Part shown: in pieces, positions 34,701 to 46,700 of the stretch
How the letters are laid out: each line of letters begins with the position of its first letter
Position numbering within the stretch: position 1 is the stretch's first letter
From: Aplysia californica
Taxonomy: Eukaryota > Mollusca > Gastropoda > Aplysiida > Aplysiidae
Length of the DNA stretch: 64,000 bases
NCBI RefSeq assembly: GCF_000002075.1
Contig: NW_004797769.1
Span: forward strand, 531,022-595,021
Reading direction: 5' to 3'
Notes under the pieces: generated by a model
What the model was told of the DNA's origin: nothing
Databases searched by the model: none
Seen by the model: the letters and a program-made list of their open reading frames with translations, nothing else
Made by a program: the position numbers and the translations under genes

Positions 34701-37700
34701 AAGTGCCTGGTTATTTGTGGACATGTGATACGTATAGTATAGGCTTACTAAAACTGATAGTGATTCTTCCTCTCCTCCATGTTTATGGGTTTACTTCTTT
34801 CCTCATTTAGTTAAGTATCAAAGTAGGGTTTTCTTTTCCACAAAAGACATTTGTTATAAATCTAGAGTTTGAACTTTCAGTTATTGGAGATATGTGTAGT
34901 TGCTTTTGTTGAATTATCATTTTGTTGCATCAAGTGAAAAAAAATCTATGAAGGATAGATCTATGCCTCTTTTTAACAAGGTAAATATTTGATTTTCAGC
35001 GTGGTCCTGATGACATGCAGGTTGCTGATGGAATGGGAGACTCAAATGATGCCAAAAAGGTTTGTGGACTGAGTAAATGAATTTGATTGCCCCTTTCATT
35101 GTGGAAGTCAGATAAGAGGAAATTAGAAATTGTCCCTGTCCTTGATCTTGGCTTTGATCTTTGTTAAAGTCAGTTTTATTAGAATGATACTTGTACCCTG
35201 CGAGTATGATAATGGGTTGTCCTTACTCACACAAGTAAACATTACACAGGGTGCACAATTCTTGAAATGGTTTCAACAATAACTTACAATAGTACTTTCA
35301 TCAGTTAGCATGCTAATCTTCTAGTGTAGACTTCATTAAGCACCTTTGAAAATAATAGTGTTGATAGTCCCAACTATAACATTTCACCATCTTTTGACAG
35401 TTAAAGAAAATATTTAACATAAACAGTATTAATTTGTTTACTCTTGTGTTTACGACTGCTTTTAATAAAAGATATACTTTGTCTACGTAGGCCAAGTTTG
35501 ACAATGGAAACCCACCATCTCGAGTCGTTCATATCAGAAGCCTGCCGAATGATGCTGCAGAAACTGATGTTGTACAACTGGGCATGCCTTTTGGCAAAAT
35601 GACAAATGTACTTGTGTTGAAGCAGAAGAACCAGGTATCATTTCTTAGTATGCTTGATTGTTTGTCCTGTTCTAATTGTCTGGGAATAGGTTCTTGTTTC
35701 CTTAGAAGCACAATTTTGAAGTGTTTTTGAGGGAGCCCGAAGATAACTTCATTTAACCCTGTATGTAAACTCATGCTAAGTTTTTTTCCTTTAAAAGAAA
35801 CAAAAATGTGGGAACCTTGAAATGAGGAATATGATGTAGAAATGGTTTAATTTTGTTATCCTTCGTTTTGCTTATATGACTATCACAGACCTGCCACTCA
35901 TCCAGATTCAATCAGGATGTCCTGATTTTTTGCCTCAAATCTCAAGCATCCTGATTTTTTGGTGCCACCTGTTGCACTGGATTTTTCTAAAGATTTACTC
36001 TGTCCCGTAAAGCGCGCATTTAAAACTTGTCAGCACGAACTCGGAGCACTATTTTCCGAAATATGAATGCCGGATTTAGTAGTTGACATGCTCCAAGTTG
36101 TGTTGGATCTTTGATCAATTTGGCATTCCGACTTGGGACATTCTCGAGACCTACTTTCGATTTCGTTTCCACTCAGAATTCTCAGATGATGGCCTGATAA
36201 CTGTTTCAACTGTGATATATATACATATAAATGATCAATACTATTCCTAATTCTGTTGTTAGTTTCAAAACAAGCTTTGTCCAAGTTCTGGTTTGTTGGG
36301 ACTCCCCAAGACCCATCATTAAAACTGCTTCAGTTGGTGTTTGCATCTCATGACCTTGGTGTGTGAGTTTTGCATGTGCTGGGAACCTTCTGTTGATGGG
36401 GTCAACTTAAAGTTCATGCACACTGGTTGAAACGTCTTTTGTGACTTCGTGGAGAGGAGGGGGTGTAGACACTTGGGCTAGGAGTCCTTGGCGGGGTACT
36501 TCGGGATTTCAAGAAAAAAATGCTCGCACAAGCGCGCACACTCGAAGGGCATATACGTGGATAATTATGGGCACCTATGTAAAATGTTAGCTTGGCAGTC
36601 ACCCTGGTGATATGTCTTTGATCCGATTCTTTTCACCAAATCGCGATTTATGTCCCCCTGAGATCCTGATTTTTAGATTTCATAGGGTGGCAGGTCTGCT
36701 ATCTTGAATTGAAATAAAACTGTGTATGCTGTAAGTCAGCTATTTTCTATGTTAAAACTCAAGGAATTTATTATAATCTTATCTGTACATATTTTTAGCT
36801 CCTAGTTAATGCTTGTTTCATCCCTCGAGATACTGTTTTTGACTGGTCAGTAGTAGCTTTAGTTGACTGTCTTTGATTTTTACACTGGTCATATAGTAAG
36901 CGTTAAGAATTTTTATCCCTATTCTCCTTGGTTCTCATATCATGGTGATTCCTTTTATTATTGTAGGCTTTTCTGGAGTTTGAAGAAGAGTCGTGTGCTG
37001 TCAATATGGTCACATATTTCAAGACCAACCCAGCTCAAGTGCGACTGAAGTCTTGTTACGTTCAGTACTCAAACCACAAAGAGCTGAAAACAGATGCAGC
37101 CAATGTTCAGGTAAGCTCTAGTGACCAACTTCAGGTTGACTTCTAGAATGTTGACTTTTTGTAGATGCAAGAACATTTAATTTTTGTAATGTCTTTTGAA
37201 CCACCCACAGTGTTAGTATTTTGTCTTTGTTCTGTGTTATTGTGGGGGGGGGGGGAAATTGTCGGAAATGGAACAAGCTGGTATTTGTGTATAAACAACT
37301 TTTAAAAATTGATACTTTTCTTGCAGTGTGCCTTTTCTGAAAATCTGAGTAAACAATAGATCTTATGCAGTTGTGAGTGCCGTAAAACCCCATACTAAAC
37401 TAAACTGAACATAGATTTTTGGGTGGTTGGCGGGTGCTTTGGTGTGGTTTGCTCTTTCTTTCCTATCGAACATCTATCATCCTTATCTCCCCTCCTTTTT
37501 GTTACTCTCTTGTAACACATCTATGGGGGCTCTCGTGGCCTAGAGGTTAAGGTGTTGGCCTCTCATTCAAAGGTCCCGGGTTCGAATCCGGGTAGCGACC
37601 AAAAAATTTATTCTCTAAAATTGTCTCCTTTCACCTCCTTTCCTGCTCTCTAGCAATGTTCTGTTGTCTGCTTTCATTTCCACTTTCTGCCCCCACCCCT

Positions 37701-40700
37701 TCACCTCCTTTGCCCCCTCCTCTGGGCTCCCGACTCTTTCTGCAGCCTTTCTACTGTTACTCCTTGGCTCCTCCTTACTGCTGTCTTTCTGCCACACCCC
37801 TGATCTTCTGGTAGGAAAGATCTACACCTAGCCTTCTCGGACAAGGGCGAAAAATCTCGGAGGGCCCGTGTGCAAGTTGCGCACGTTAAAGATCCCTTGG
37901 TGGTCTAAAATCGATAAGAGTAGGCTTCGGCCGCCACCCGGGCAAAACTCAAAATTTCCTACCAACTGAAAATATTAGGTGTGTCCCGCGCGCTCATATG
38001 ACCTTATGCAGTTGCGAGCGCCGTAAAACACTTTACAAAAGCAAAAGGCAAGTAACACATCTATTCTCCGGCACTTATATGACCTTATTGTGTGGCAAGT
38101 GCCGTAAAACCTCTTACTACCAAAATCCATAGATTTAAGATTTGGTTATCTTGCTTGCATTTCATTCAATTACTCCGAAGAGTTTTTTTGTGGGCAGGTC
38201 TCCCCTCTATGATGCTTATGATGAATTGTATTGTGTCATCTAAATTTGATTATAATATGATATTACTATACACTGAAGCATCATATCTCATGTACAGTCT
38301 AGCACGCACATAATGAACAGATTCTTTTTTGGTCCTGAATTTTTTCTTCTTTGCAAAATGTGCGCATAGCAAAAACAATTAGTGCCGGTGAAGGTAGGTC
38401 TTATCAAACAAAAGTGCAGAGTTCGTCCCTGCCGAGGTAGCTGGATGAGAGAAACGGGCACAGTATGAGTGTAGGCCAAGGATGTATTATGTATATGTCA
38501 CAGTTAATAGTGTTCAACAGTAAATTTAGCCTGCACGTTTAAGTTGCGATTGGGAGTCTACAATCCTCTGAAGGTACATATCCGGTGTTGTTGCAATGTA
38601 TATCAGTGTGATTCCTCTTCAACTGGGATTACACACCTCGCAACAGTCTGCCAGAGTTCTTTATTATGTCTACGTGGTTGAGCAAAAATATGTGGAAAGG
38701 CTTATCGGTTATGTAACATAGATGGCTGGTCATTGCAGAGGTGAACGAAATATCTGTCAAGATCTGCAAAATGTTTAAGCAACTATGAATTGAATGCAAC
38801 ACACCTGTTGATGTAGCATAAAGAGCATGATTCATGTTAATTTCAACCTAATTGTCAATCTTTGTGTATTTCTCTGGATATAGTCTGAAATTTGTACAGA
38901 ATGAAACTATTTCCTTGCTCCTCTGATCATGCTGTGTGTGTGCTAGATTGTATTTCCATGTTAAAGTAATATGAATTGAATTGAGACCTTATTTTCTGTG
39001 TGAATTGAATTGAGACCGTATTTTCTGTGTAAGGACACCAGGAATATACGTGTTTTTTGTAGTGTGAGGAAAGTAAAGTACCTTCAGAGAATTGAAGGAT
39101 GGCAAGAGACTCTCTGAAGTTGTTACTGATTTTAGTTGAATAGATTTCTTAAAATGGCATCTTTACATGTATTTCTTGTTGTCCTCTCAGAACACGAGTG
39201 CACAGGCTGCTCTCCAGGCAGCACAGGGATTGCTTGGCTCTGGCACTGCACCCGGAGGAGGAGCAGCAGGAGGAGAACAGACAACCATTCTGCGAGTTAT
39301 TGTTGACAATGTTCTCTACCCTGTCACTTTGGAGGTTCTGCATCAGGTAATGAAGGCAGTTAAAAAACTCCTTTATTTTGAAAATTAAAATCTCTGAATT
39401 GCAGTAAACGCCACGCTCAGTTTCTCTTTGATTTTTAAACAAGTAGGGTGACTGATCAAGCTATCAATGTAGCAAATAAAAAAAAATGTGGTTTCTTATG
39501 TGAAAAGTGTTTGTCACCATTGGGCAGTATCGTATTATCAATTGTCGTAACGGAAAGACAAAAAGTGCTTGATTTAATTCAGTGGATGCACGGTTAGACA
39601 CTGATGATGATGAAATTGGATGTATCAAAATCTTGGAGGAAAAAATGTTTTCCAATCCTTTAAAAAGCACTAAATTGAAATTTCTTAGAGAGGTGTGGCT
39701 TCCTGTTCCCCCGATGAGTATGGTTGTGTGACCCCGAGACCCCTGGCATAGAATTTTCAATTTTCTCTGTTGGAAGCATTAATAAATACATGTACCCTCA
39801 TTCTGTAAGACATACAAGCGCCAAATGTAGTTTGATTTCAATGGGAGGATTTCATTTACAAATATGCTGCTGGGGTAGCATCTTGCATTTGTATAGCAAT
39901 GTTGCCGTATCCCTTACAGCCTCTACCCAATGTCCCACCCACCCCCTTTTTTTCACGTATTCTCTTTGGCGCTCATATGACCTTATGCAGTTGCGAGCGC
40001 CGTAAAACCCTATTCTAAAATTCTATGGAGGTTAATTCCTTATCTCTGTGACGGCTGTGCTGGTGAGAGCGGCTCGGTCACAATCCTTTGACGTCAAATT
40101 ACTTTTCTGCAATTGAGGAAAACGGGTCCCTTTTACCATAAGTGGGATAGTGGCAGAAAAAGTGTTATTGTGGTTTTTGTTTCCAGAGGCACATTAGTGC
40201 AAACCTGTACTGCCCTTGTTTAAGAAAAACTGTTGAATGGACTTAATTTAGACAATACCTGTTTCTCATCTTTTGCTCATTGTGAAAACGAAAATTTTAG
40301 TGTTCGTGTCTGACATTTTTGTTTTGGAGTTGTAAAGTTTACACATGTGCCATGTTTTTCATAGATTTTATTTCAATTTTCAGCTCTTCTCCAGGTTCGG
40401 AAAAATCATGAAGATCATCACATTTACAAAGAACAGTAAGTTTTATGTCATATTACCTTTGTTAATTTTATTACTCAGGCTTATATAGAACTACTGATTG
40501 CTAGTTTATCATATTATTGTGGGTCAGTTTTGTTTTCAACCTAGTCTTCATTCATTCAAAAACTTACAACTTAAAAAATTTCTTAAAAATTAAGTCTTGC
40601 TCAGCAGAGCTGCGCTAGATGTTATATTTATAAATATTCTATTTTGTTGGGGTATAATGTCAGCTATGCTTGTATTATAATGGTTGGGTGCAATTTGATA

Positions 40701-43700
40701 CAGTACAATGCTTCAATTTAATTTTTGGGGGTCTGAATAATTTCCTGTGTTCTGTGTATCAATTTATTTTAAGGCGTGCGGATTTTTCTTTCCAGACACA
40801 TTCCAGGCTCTCATTCAGTTCTCTGACCCGATTTCTGCTGCAACTGCTAAGGATGTAAGTTGTTTATGTTTGTGGGTTTTCCCCCCCCCCAAAGTTGTGA
40901 ATGAAATAAATTTTGTCCACAAATGATATTGCCTGATAATGTTGTCTTCTAGTTTGCCTGCTGCACAAACTATGCAATTGATTCACTCTTGGTCTATTTT
41001 GTGTCTTGTATTTCATTCTTAAGAAATGTACATTGTAAGAATAGATTGCCATGTTTGTATTTAACCCCATTGATGTGTTCAAATGCTATTATTTTAAAAA
41101 AAAATTTTTAAAGTCCCTAGAGAGTCGGAACATCTACAATGGGTGCAATTAGATTGCCATGTTTGTATTTAACCCTATTGATTTGTTCAAATGCTGACAT
41201 TATTTTTATTTATGAAAAAAAAAAATTAGTCCCTGGACAGTCAGAACATCTACAATGGGTGCAATACCCTCAAGATTGACTACTCTCGTCTGACCAACCT
41301 GAATGTCAAGTACAACAATGACAAGAGCAGAGACTTCACTCGACCAGATCTCCCTGCTGGAGAAGGAATGCTTGATGGTGGAATGGGAATGGGTGGTAAG
41401 TTGTGCAATTGTCCTTAGTTTAGTGTGCTTTAATCTCAGAGCTTCCAGTTTTCCCCAAATTACCAGATTTTCGCAAATGGAAAAATTCCGTGAAAGTTCG
41501 TGAAAAAAAATCCATCCTGGTCAGAGACTATTTGCAGTAATGTTTTGTGTAGGGGGGCTTATTGTGTGAAATTTTAGTGTTATTTAGAAAGTTGTTTTAA
41601 ATTATGTAAAATCTATTCACACTCGATTTTTAACCTTTAAAAATTTAAATTAATAATACTGACCAGAATCAGGCTGAGCAGTGAGCTATTGAGAAAAAAA
41701 CCCCAACTTGTTTCGCACGCTCTTATGACCTTATGCAGTTTCGAGCGCCGTAATACCCCATACTAAACAACATATCGTCCTGATCTCTGTATTTGTTGCT
41801 GCCTTGGTGTAACCTTTGTAAAATTAGTGGGTGGATGGCAGGTGCCCTGATGTGGTTTGCTTCTTCTTTCCTATCAAACATCTATCGTCCATTCCTCCCC
41901 TCCTTTTTTGTATTTGTTACTCTCTTGTAACACCTATTCTTTGGCACTTATATGACGTTATTGTTTTGCAAATGCCATAAAACTCGTACTAAAACTAAAA
42001 CTTTGTAAAATTTAGCATTTTAATGACCTTTCTCTGTTGCAAGTGCTGTAAAACTCTTACTAAAATTTGTTTGAGTCAGTTCTTTTTCCCCTGTGCTTGT
42101 GCAATTGTCTTTCGATGTGGTGTGTTTGTATAATGATTTAGATTTCACCATTTAACTATTTCTCCCTTTCTAAAATTCCCCAGGAGGCATGGGAGGAATG
42201 GGCGGTGGCATGGGAGGAGGAATGGGTGGTGGCATGGGAGGCGGAATGGGAGGTGGAATGGGCGGTGCTGGTGTTCTTGGATCTGGTAAGTGTTACCAAA
42301 TGTTTGGGAAGATCTGTTTGTTGACTACTGTGGGTTGTGTCGGGCTGCATGGATAAATCATATTAATGTGTAATGAGTGACAATCGGGATATCCCGATTT
42401 TTAAGCCCCAAATCTCAAGACTCCCGATTTCGATTGCATGTATCCCGATTTTTTGTTTGTTCCATCTGTTGCGTCAGATATGACACCCATGGTAAATTTT
42501 AAAGTCGGCTTGGCAGTCACCCTGGCGATTTGTCGTTGGTCCCGATTTTTTCCCCCCAGATCCAGATTTCCCCCTTGAGATCCTGATTTTTAAATTTCAT
42601 AGAATGACAGGTCTGTGTTTGACTGCAAGGTTGGATCTTATTTTTAGAAAGCTCAACTGTTAAAAATATTTCGATGATGAAAAAGGGCAGATAATTTCAT
42701 TAGTTTTCATAATGTTCTCTTTGAAGGTGCCAATGCCATGGGACTCGGTGGTGGATTCAACTTTGGCAATGGCATGGGCAACCGAATGGGCAACATGGGT
42801 GTGAACTCCAACCAAGGATCTCCATGCATTCTTGTTTCTAACCTGGATGAGGAGGTATGTGACGAGGTTGATTGTGTTAAAGTTGTGGATGTGTGTAATG
42901 CCACTGACAGTTTGTACCTGCAAATATCTTCTCTCTTTGGTCTCCTAAGGTTAGAAATAATGTGACCCTCTGTTGAAATGGTTGACGCGTATGACGGGAC
43001 ATAAGTTTTGTCAGTTTGTGCAAAGTGATAGTTGTGTTGCATAGCACTTCCACTTGATGTTGTCGATAATGTTATAAGTATTCTAAAGCAATACTTTTTT
43101 TTTCTTTCTTTTTTAAAAATTTTTTTTAGGTTTGTTTTTGTGACCGCTCCCTTGGTGTGAATAGGTAGTTAACATAGATACTTAAAAACACGACGCTGTT
43201 TGATTAGATTTATTTTCTGCATGGATTTTCTGCATGTTTTTTTTTTTCCTCTTGCTGTTTCATTTGAAATAAGATCATGTGAAACCTTAATACAATGAGT
43301 TTGGTTTAATTTATGCATGCACTGCATGTTTGTCAGTAAGGATTTTTATAAGGGTAGCTTTTGTAGTTAATTGGAAGTAAATTGAAAAGTTACTGTCCTG
43401 AAAGAGTTCGTCTTTGTACTCTGCATATACTGCTTTTTGTTCTTGTGAGGCAAGTCGAGCACTGTGTTGTGGATGTAGAGGAGTGTTTTGGAGAGACTTC
43501 TGGTGGTGAGATCTTCGGAGTTGAAGTATTTAGTTGTGCAATCCGATGTGATCGGAACTTTGAAAAAAGAAACCCCCATCTTTTAAGTCGTATATATGTA
43601 TTTTGTTTTGTTTTCAATGTGCTTTTCATGTTGATTTAATGTATGGTGTTGAGAACAAATCTTATTTTGGATTTGAAGGAAATCTATGTCTCCTTATTGC

Positions 43701-46700
43701 AAACCGTTTGAAAGTACTTTCCCTTTCTTCTGTTGCAGCAAATATCAAGGAAGCTAGCATTACACCAATTTTCATGCATTTTCTTTTTTTTGTCTTTTCT
43801 CATCTTCCCCAATGCCCCCAACCAAACAAATCCATCCCCTCATCTCATCCTGATGTGTCGCTGGACTACCTATGTCTGGTCTGGTCTGGTCTGGTCTGAT
43901 CTGATCTACGCTGAACTCGCTGCCACGATTGCTGTTGCTGCCTACCTCGACTGATTTCTCCAATCTTTGAAAACTCGTCAATTTACTACTGCCTCTGGTC
44001 CATTTGTCCGTCTCACGCTGCCTTGCTATAAATAAAAAAAAAACGCCAACTGCGTTCTCAAAATTTATAGAAGGTTACACCAGAGGCTCTTTTTATACTG
44101 TTTGGTATGTCAAACCTTACTTTCCTTTTATACTTCACAATTTTCTTGGTCATGTTGCCAATGTTTTTGTTGTATTTTTATTCCTTTCTTTCTTTTTTTT
44201 TTTTTAACAACTTTCTAAATACTTTCTACTTCCTAGTGGACAACAAAACTTTTACGCCTTTCAATATACTCTGCCCCCCCACCTTTTCTGATAGTTGATT
44301 ACAGTCTATAACTAAAACTAAGACTTTTGCAAAGACTACTTATTTTCTTTGATCTATTCCTCTACTGGGTCTGCCCCTTGCGAAGAAGATAGTTGCTGCT
44401 GCTCGCTCTCCTCCTTACTAGAAATATGCATAATCTTGTGTTCTGTTTAATTATAGACTGCTGAGATTTTGAAACTTTTTGTTTTCCTCATTCTTTTGAC
44501 ATCTTTCTTTAATACCTAACCTTCATCTTTATCAAAATACATTGGCAACAGTTTTTCTTGTGTAAACCTCTTTGCACGAAACTGGAAACAAAAAGATAAA
44601 ACCAACAAGCGTCATGAGCATTATTCCTTATAACTGAAATTAAAAAATAAAATTAGAAAACTCTTTTTTCTTCTGAAGTGGCTCTTTATCAGATAGAATG
44701 TCCATTTCTTTTCTTTTGGCAGAAAGGCAAATTCTTTTGTCAGTCACAACTATAGTTTCTGTTTTTCATGGTCTCAGCGTATGCACCGAGCTCATTGCTT
44801 GTTGTTTTATAAAATGCTGTCTTCTTTGCCACACTTTCCAGTTTCAGGTTATGTGGAGTGAACCTTAAGATGACACTTCATAAACAGTTACAATGCTATT
44901 GGTTTTTTGTTTTTCTTTTAAAACATGTGACAGCCTGCAAAATGTTGTCTAGGACATTTTGACACCCTGCGTGCGGATGCTTTGCTTTGGTCATTTCTCT
45001 GTATTAAAAAAAAAAGAAAAGCAATTAAATGGTCAATTGGAAGTCCTCTTGCTTGACCCTTGGACTGAACATTTGCCCTAATATTTTGTTATTGTGAATC
45101 TTATTGGATTATTATGAGAGAGGGCTAATTGGATGTTGTGAGATGAACTTGTTAGTCACCAACTTATCTACATTATTAAAGGGACTCGTGGTTGAAAAGG
45201 AGTAAGCAATCTCAAGAATGGTTACTTTTGGTTTTCAGGAATTGTTTGGAATCTTAAAAAATGTCGTTAGTCCTCATAAATGGCTAGTGTCAAAGACTTT
45301 ATTATGGTAGTTAGCATTTTGCAGGCTGAATTTCCCTTCTGTTTAGATGTGTAGTTACTATATCACTCGCATTTGTTAAATCTTTTAGATCTGCACTTCT
45401 TGTATATCAAGAAATGTTTGTTGGGGTAAAGTCAGAGTAGTATTTGCCAAGTATTGGTCATCAGTGTGATATTGTTTTAGTTTTTTTGGCGTTCTGTTAT
45501 GTAAAGCTTTTATTGTATAATGTTTTGCACATGTTAAATGCTGATCTGAGGTAAGTCATACTTTTTATCTGACGGGTTCAATTCACCATCTCTACCTTCT
45601 CTCAGTAGTGATTGAGAATGTTCGATGGGGCAATTTTTCCTTTTGTTGGAAAAATCCTGCTGAAAACGAAACTAAAAAAACCCCCCCAAAAACTTCTATC
45701 TCAAATGATCTACTCCTGTTCGATATTAGGTTAATGTATTACTAACCGTATTTGCCATCCTCACCCAGGTGTTTATGGTAACGTGCACCGCGTGAAGATC
45801 TTGTTCAACAAGAAGGACAATGCTCTTGTACAGATGGCTGATCCCACACAAGCCCAGCAAGGTGAGATGGTTGTTTGTAGTCAAATAGTTAATTTTTGTC
45901 TTTGTGATAAACTTTGCCCAGCTGTTGTTTATAGATCAGCCATGATTGTATTGCACAAAAGGTTCGTCTTTCTTATAGCCCATCAGTGGCTTTCAACTAG
46001 ATTTATATCGGTGATCAAAAGTCGAGAGTAATCTTTTTTTTTACTTTCCCCACATCTGTTTTGGAGGTACAAATAGCGTGCTTAAATTTTCAAAACTCTA
46101 TGCCCAAGAACATTAGTGTCAGCTATGCAATTTTTCAAGCTACCTTTTGCCGACCCACAGCAAATGTATGAGGGGAAGTAAAAAAAGTTTTGTTGGTTTG
46201 ATTGTAACTTGGTCTCAAACCAAATTTTTCACAGAGGCTAAGGTCTGTTCATTTCCTGTAGTGTTGATCTCTCGATGCTTCTTTCATAGGAGTGAAAGTC
46301 TGAAGGTACCAAATCAGGAGTGGGAGCTGGGTGTGGCAGTGTTTTCCATTTGATGAACCTCTGGGGGTGGCAGTTATTTGATGTGATGTCATTCAAGCAA
46401 AATTTGAAGAAAATTGAATTTTAATTGTTCGGGTTTAAGAGTACATATGCAAGTATTTCTGAACGTTGTTATAAAATTTGATGCAAAGTTGTCTCGAATA
46501 GCCAACAGTCTGCAGTACTTTCTTGTTTAGTCCACCTCAAACGGAATGTGTCGAATTTAAATATGTGCGGGAAAAATATTTTAAATGTAAAGATATTAAG
46601 ACCCTTTTTGACATCATAGAGCCTAGAAAAATTTTAAGTTATATAAAAGAAATTGGACTATTTAATAGAATATGAAATATATAGTTATCGATATCGGTGT

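Noticed and set aside
37525-37600. Functional tRNA gene
   Set aside because: A and B boxes are good but the acceptor arms do not pair properly and it is the head of a 527-bp SINE with flanking duplication.
42911-42939. PTBP microexon candidate ending in CTCTTTG before GT
   Set aside because: The LFG reading is out of frame with the preceding exon, the length is 29 rather than 34 and the peptide does not match; 44071-44104 fits fully.
43739-43800. Coding exon after the strong acceptor-like CTTCTGTTGCAG
   Set aside because: No peptide of the family follows and no suitable donor; treated as a possible decoy acceptor.
44951-44988. Second microexon candidate reading [13 protein letters not shown]
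   Set aside because: Phase works, but there is no pyrimidine tract, the donor is weak and the helix residues do not match; chance resemblance.
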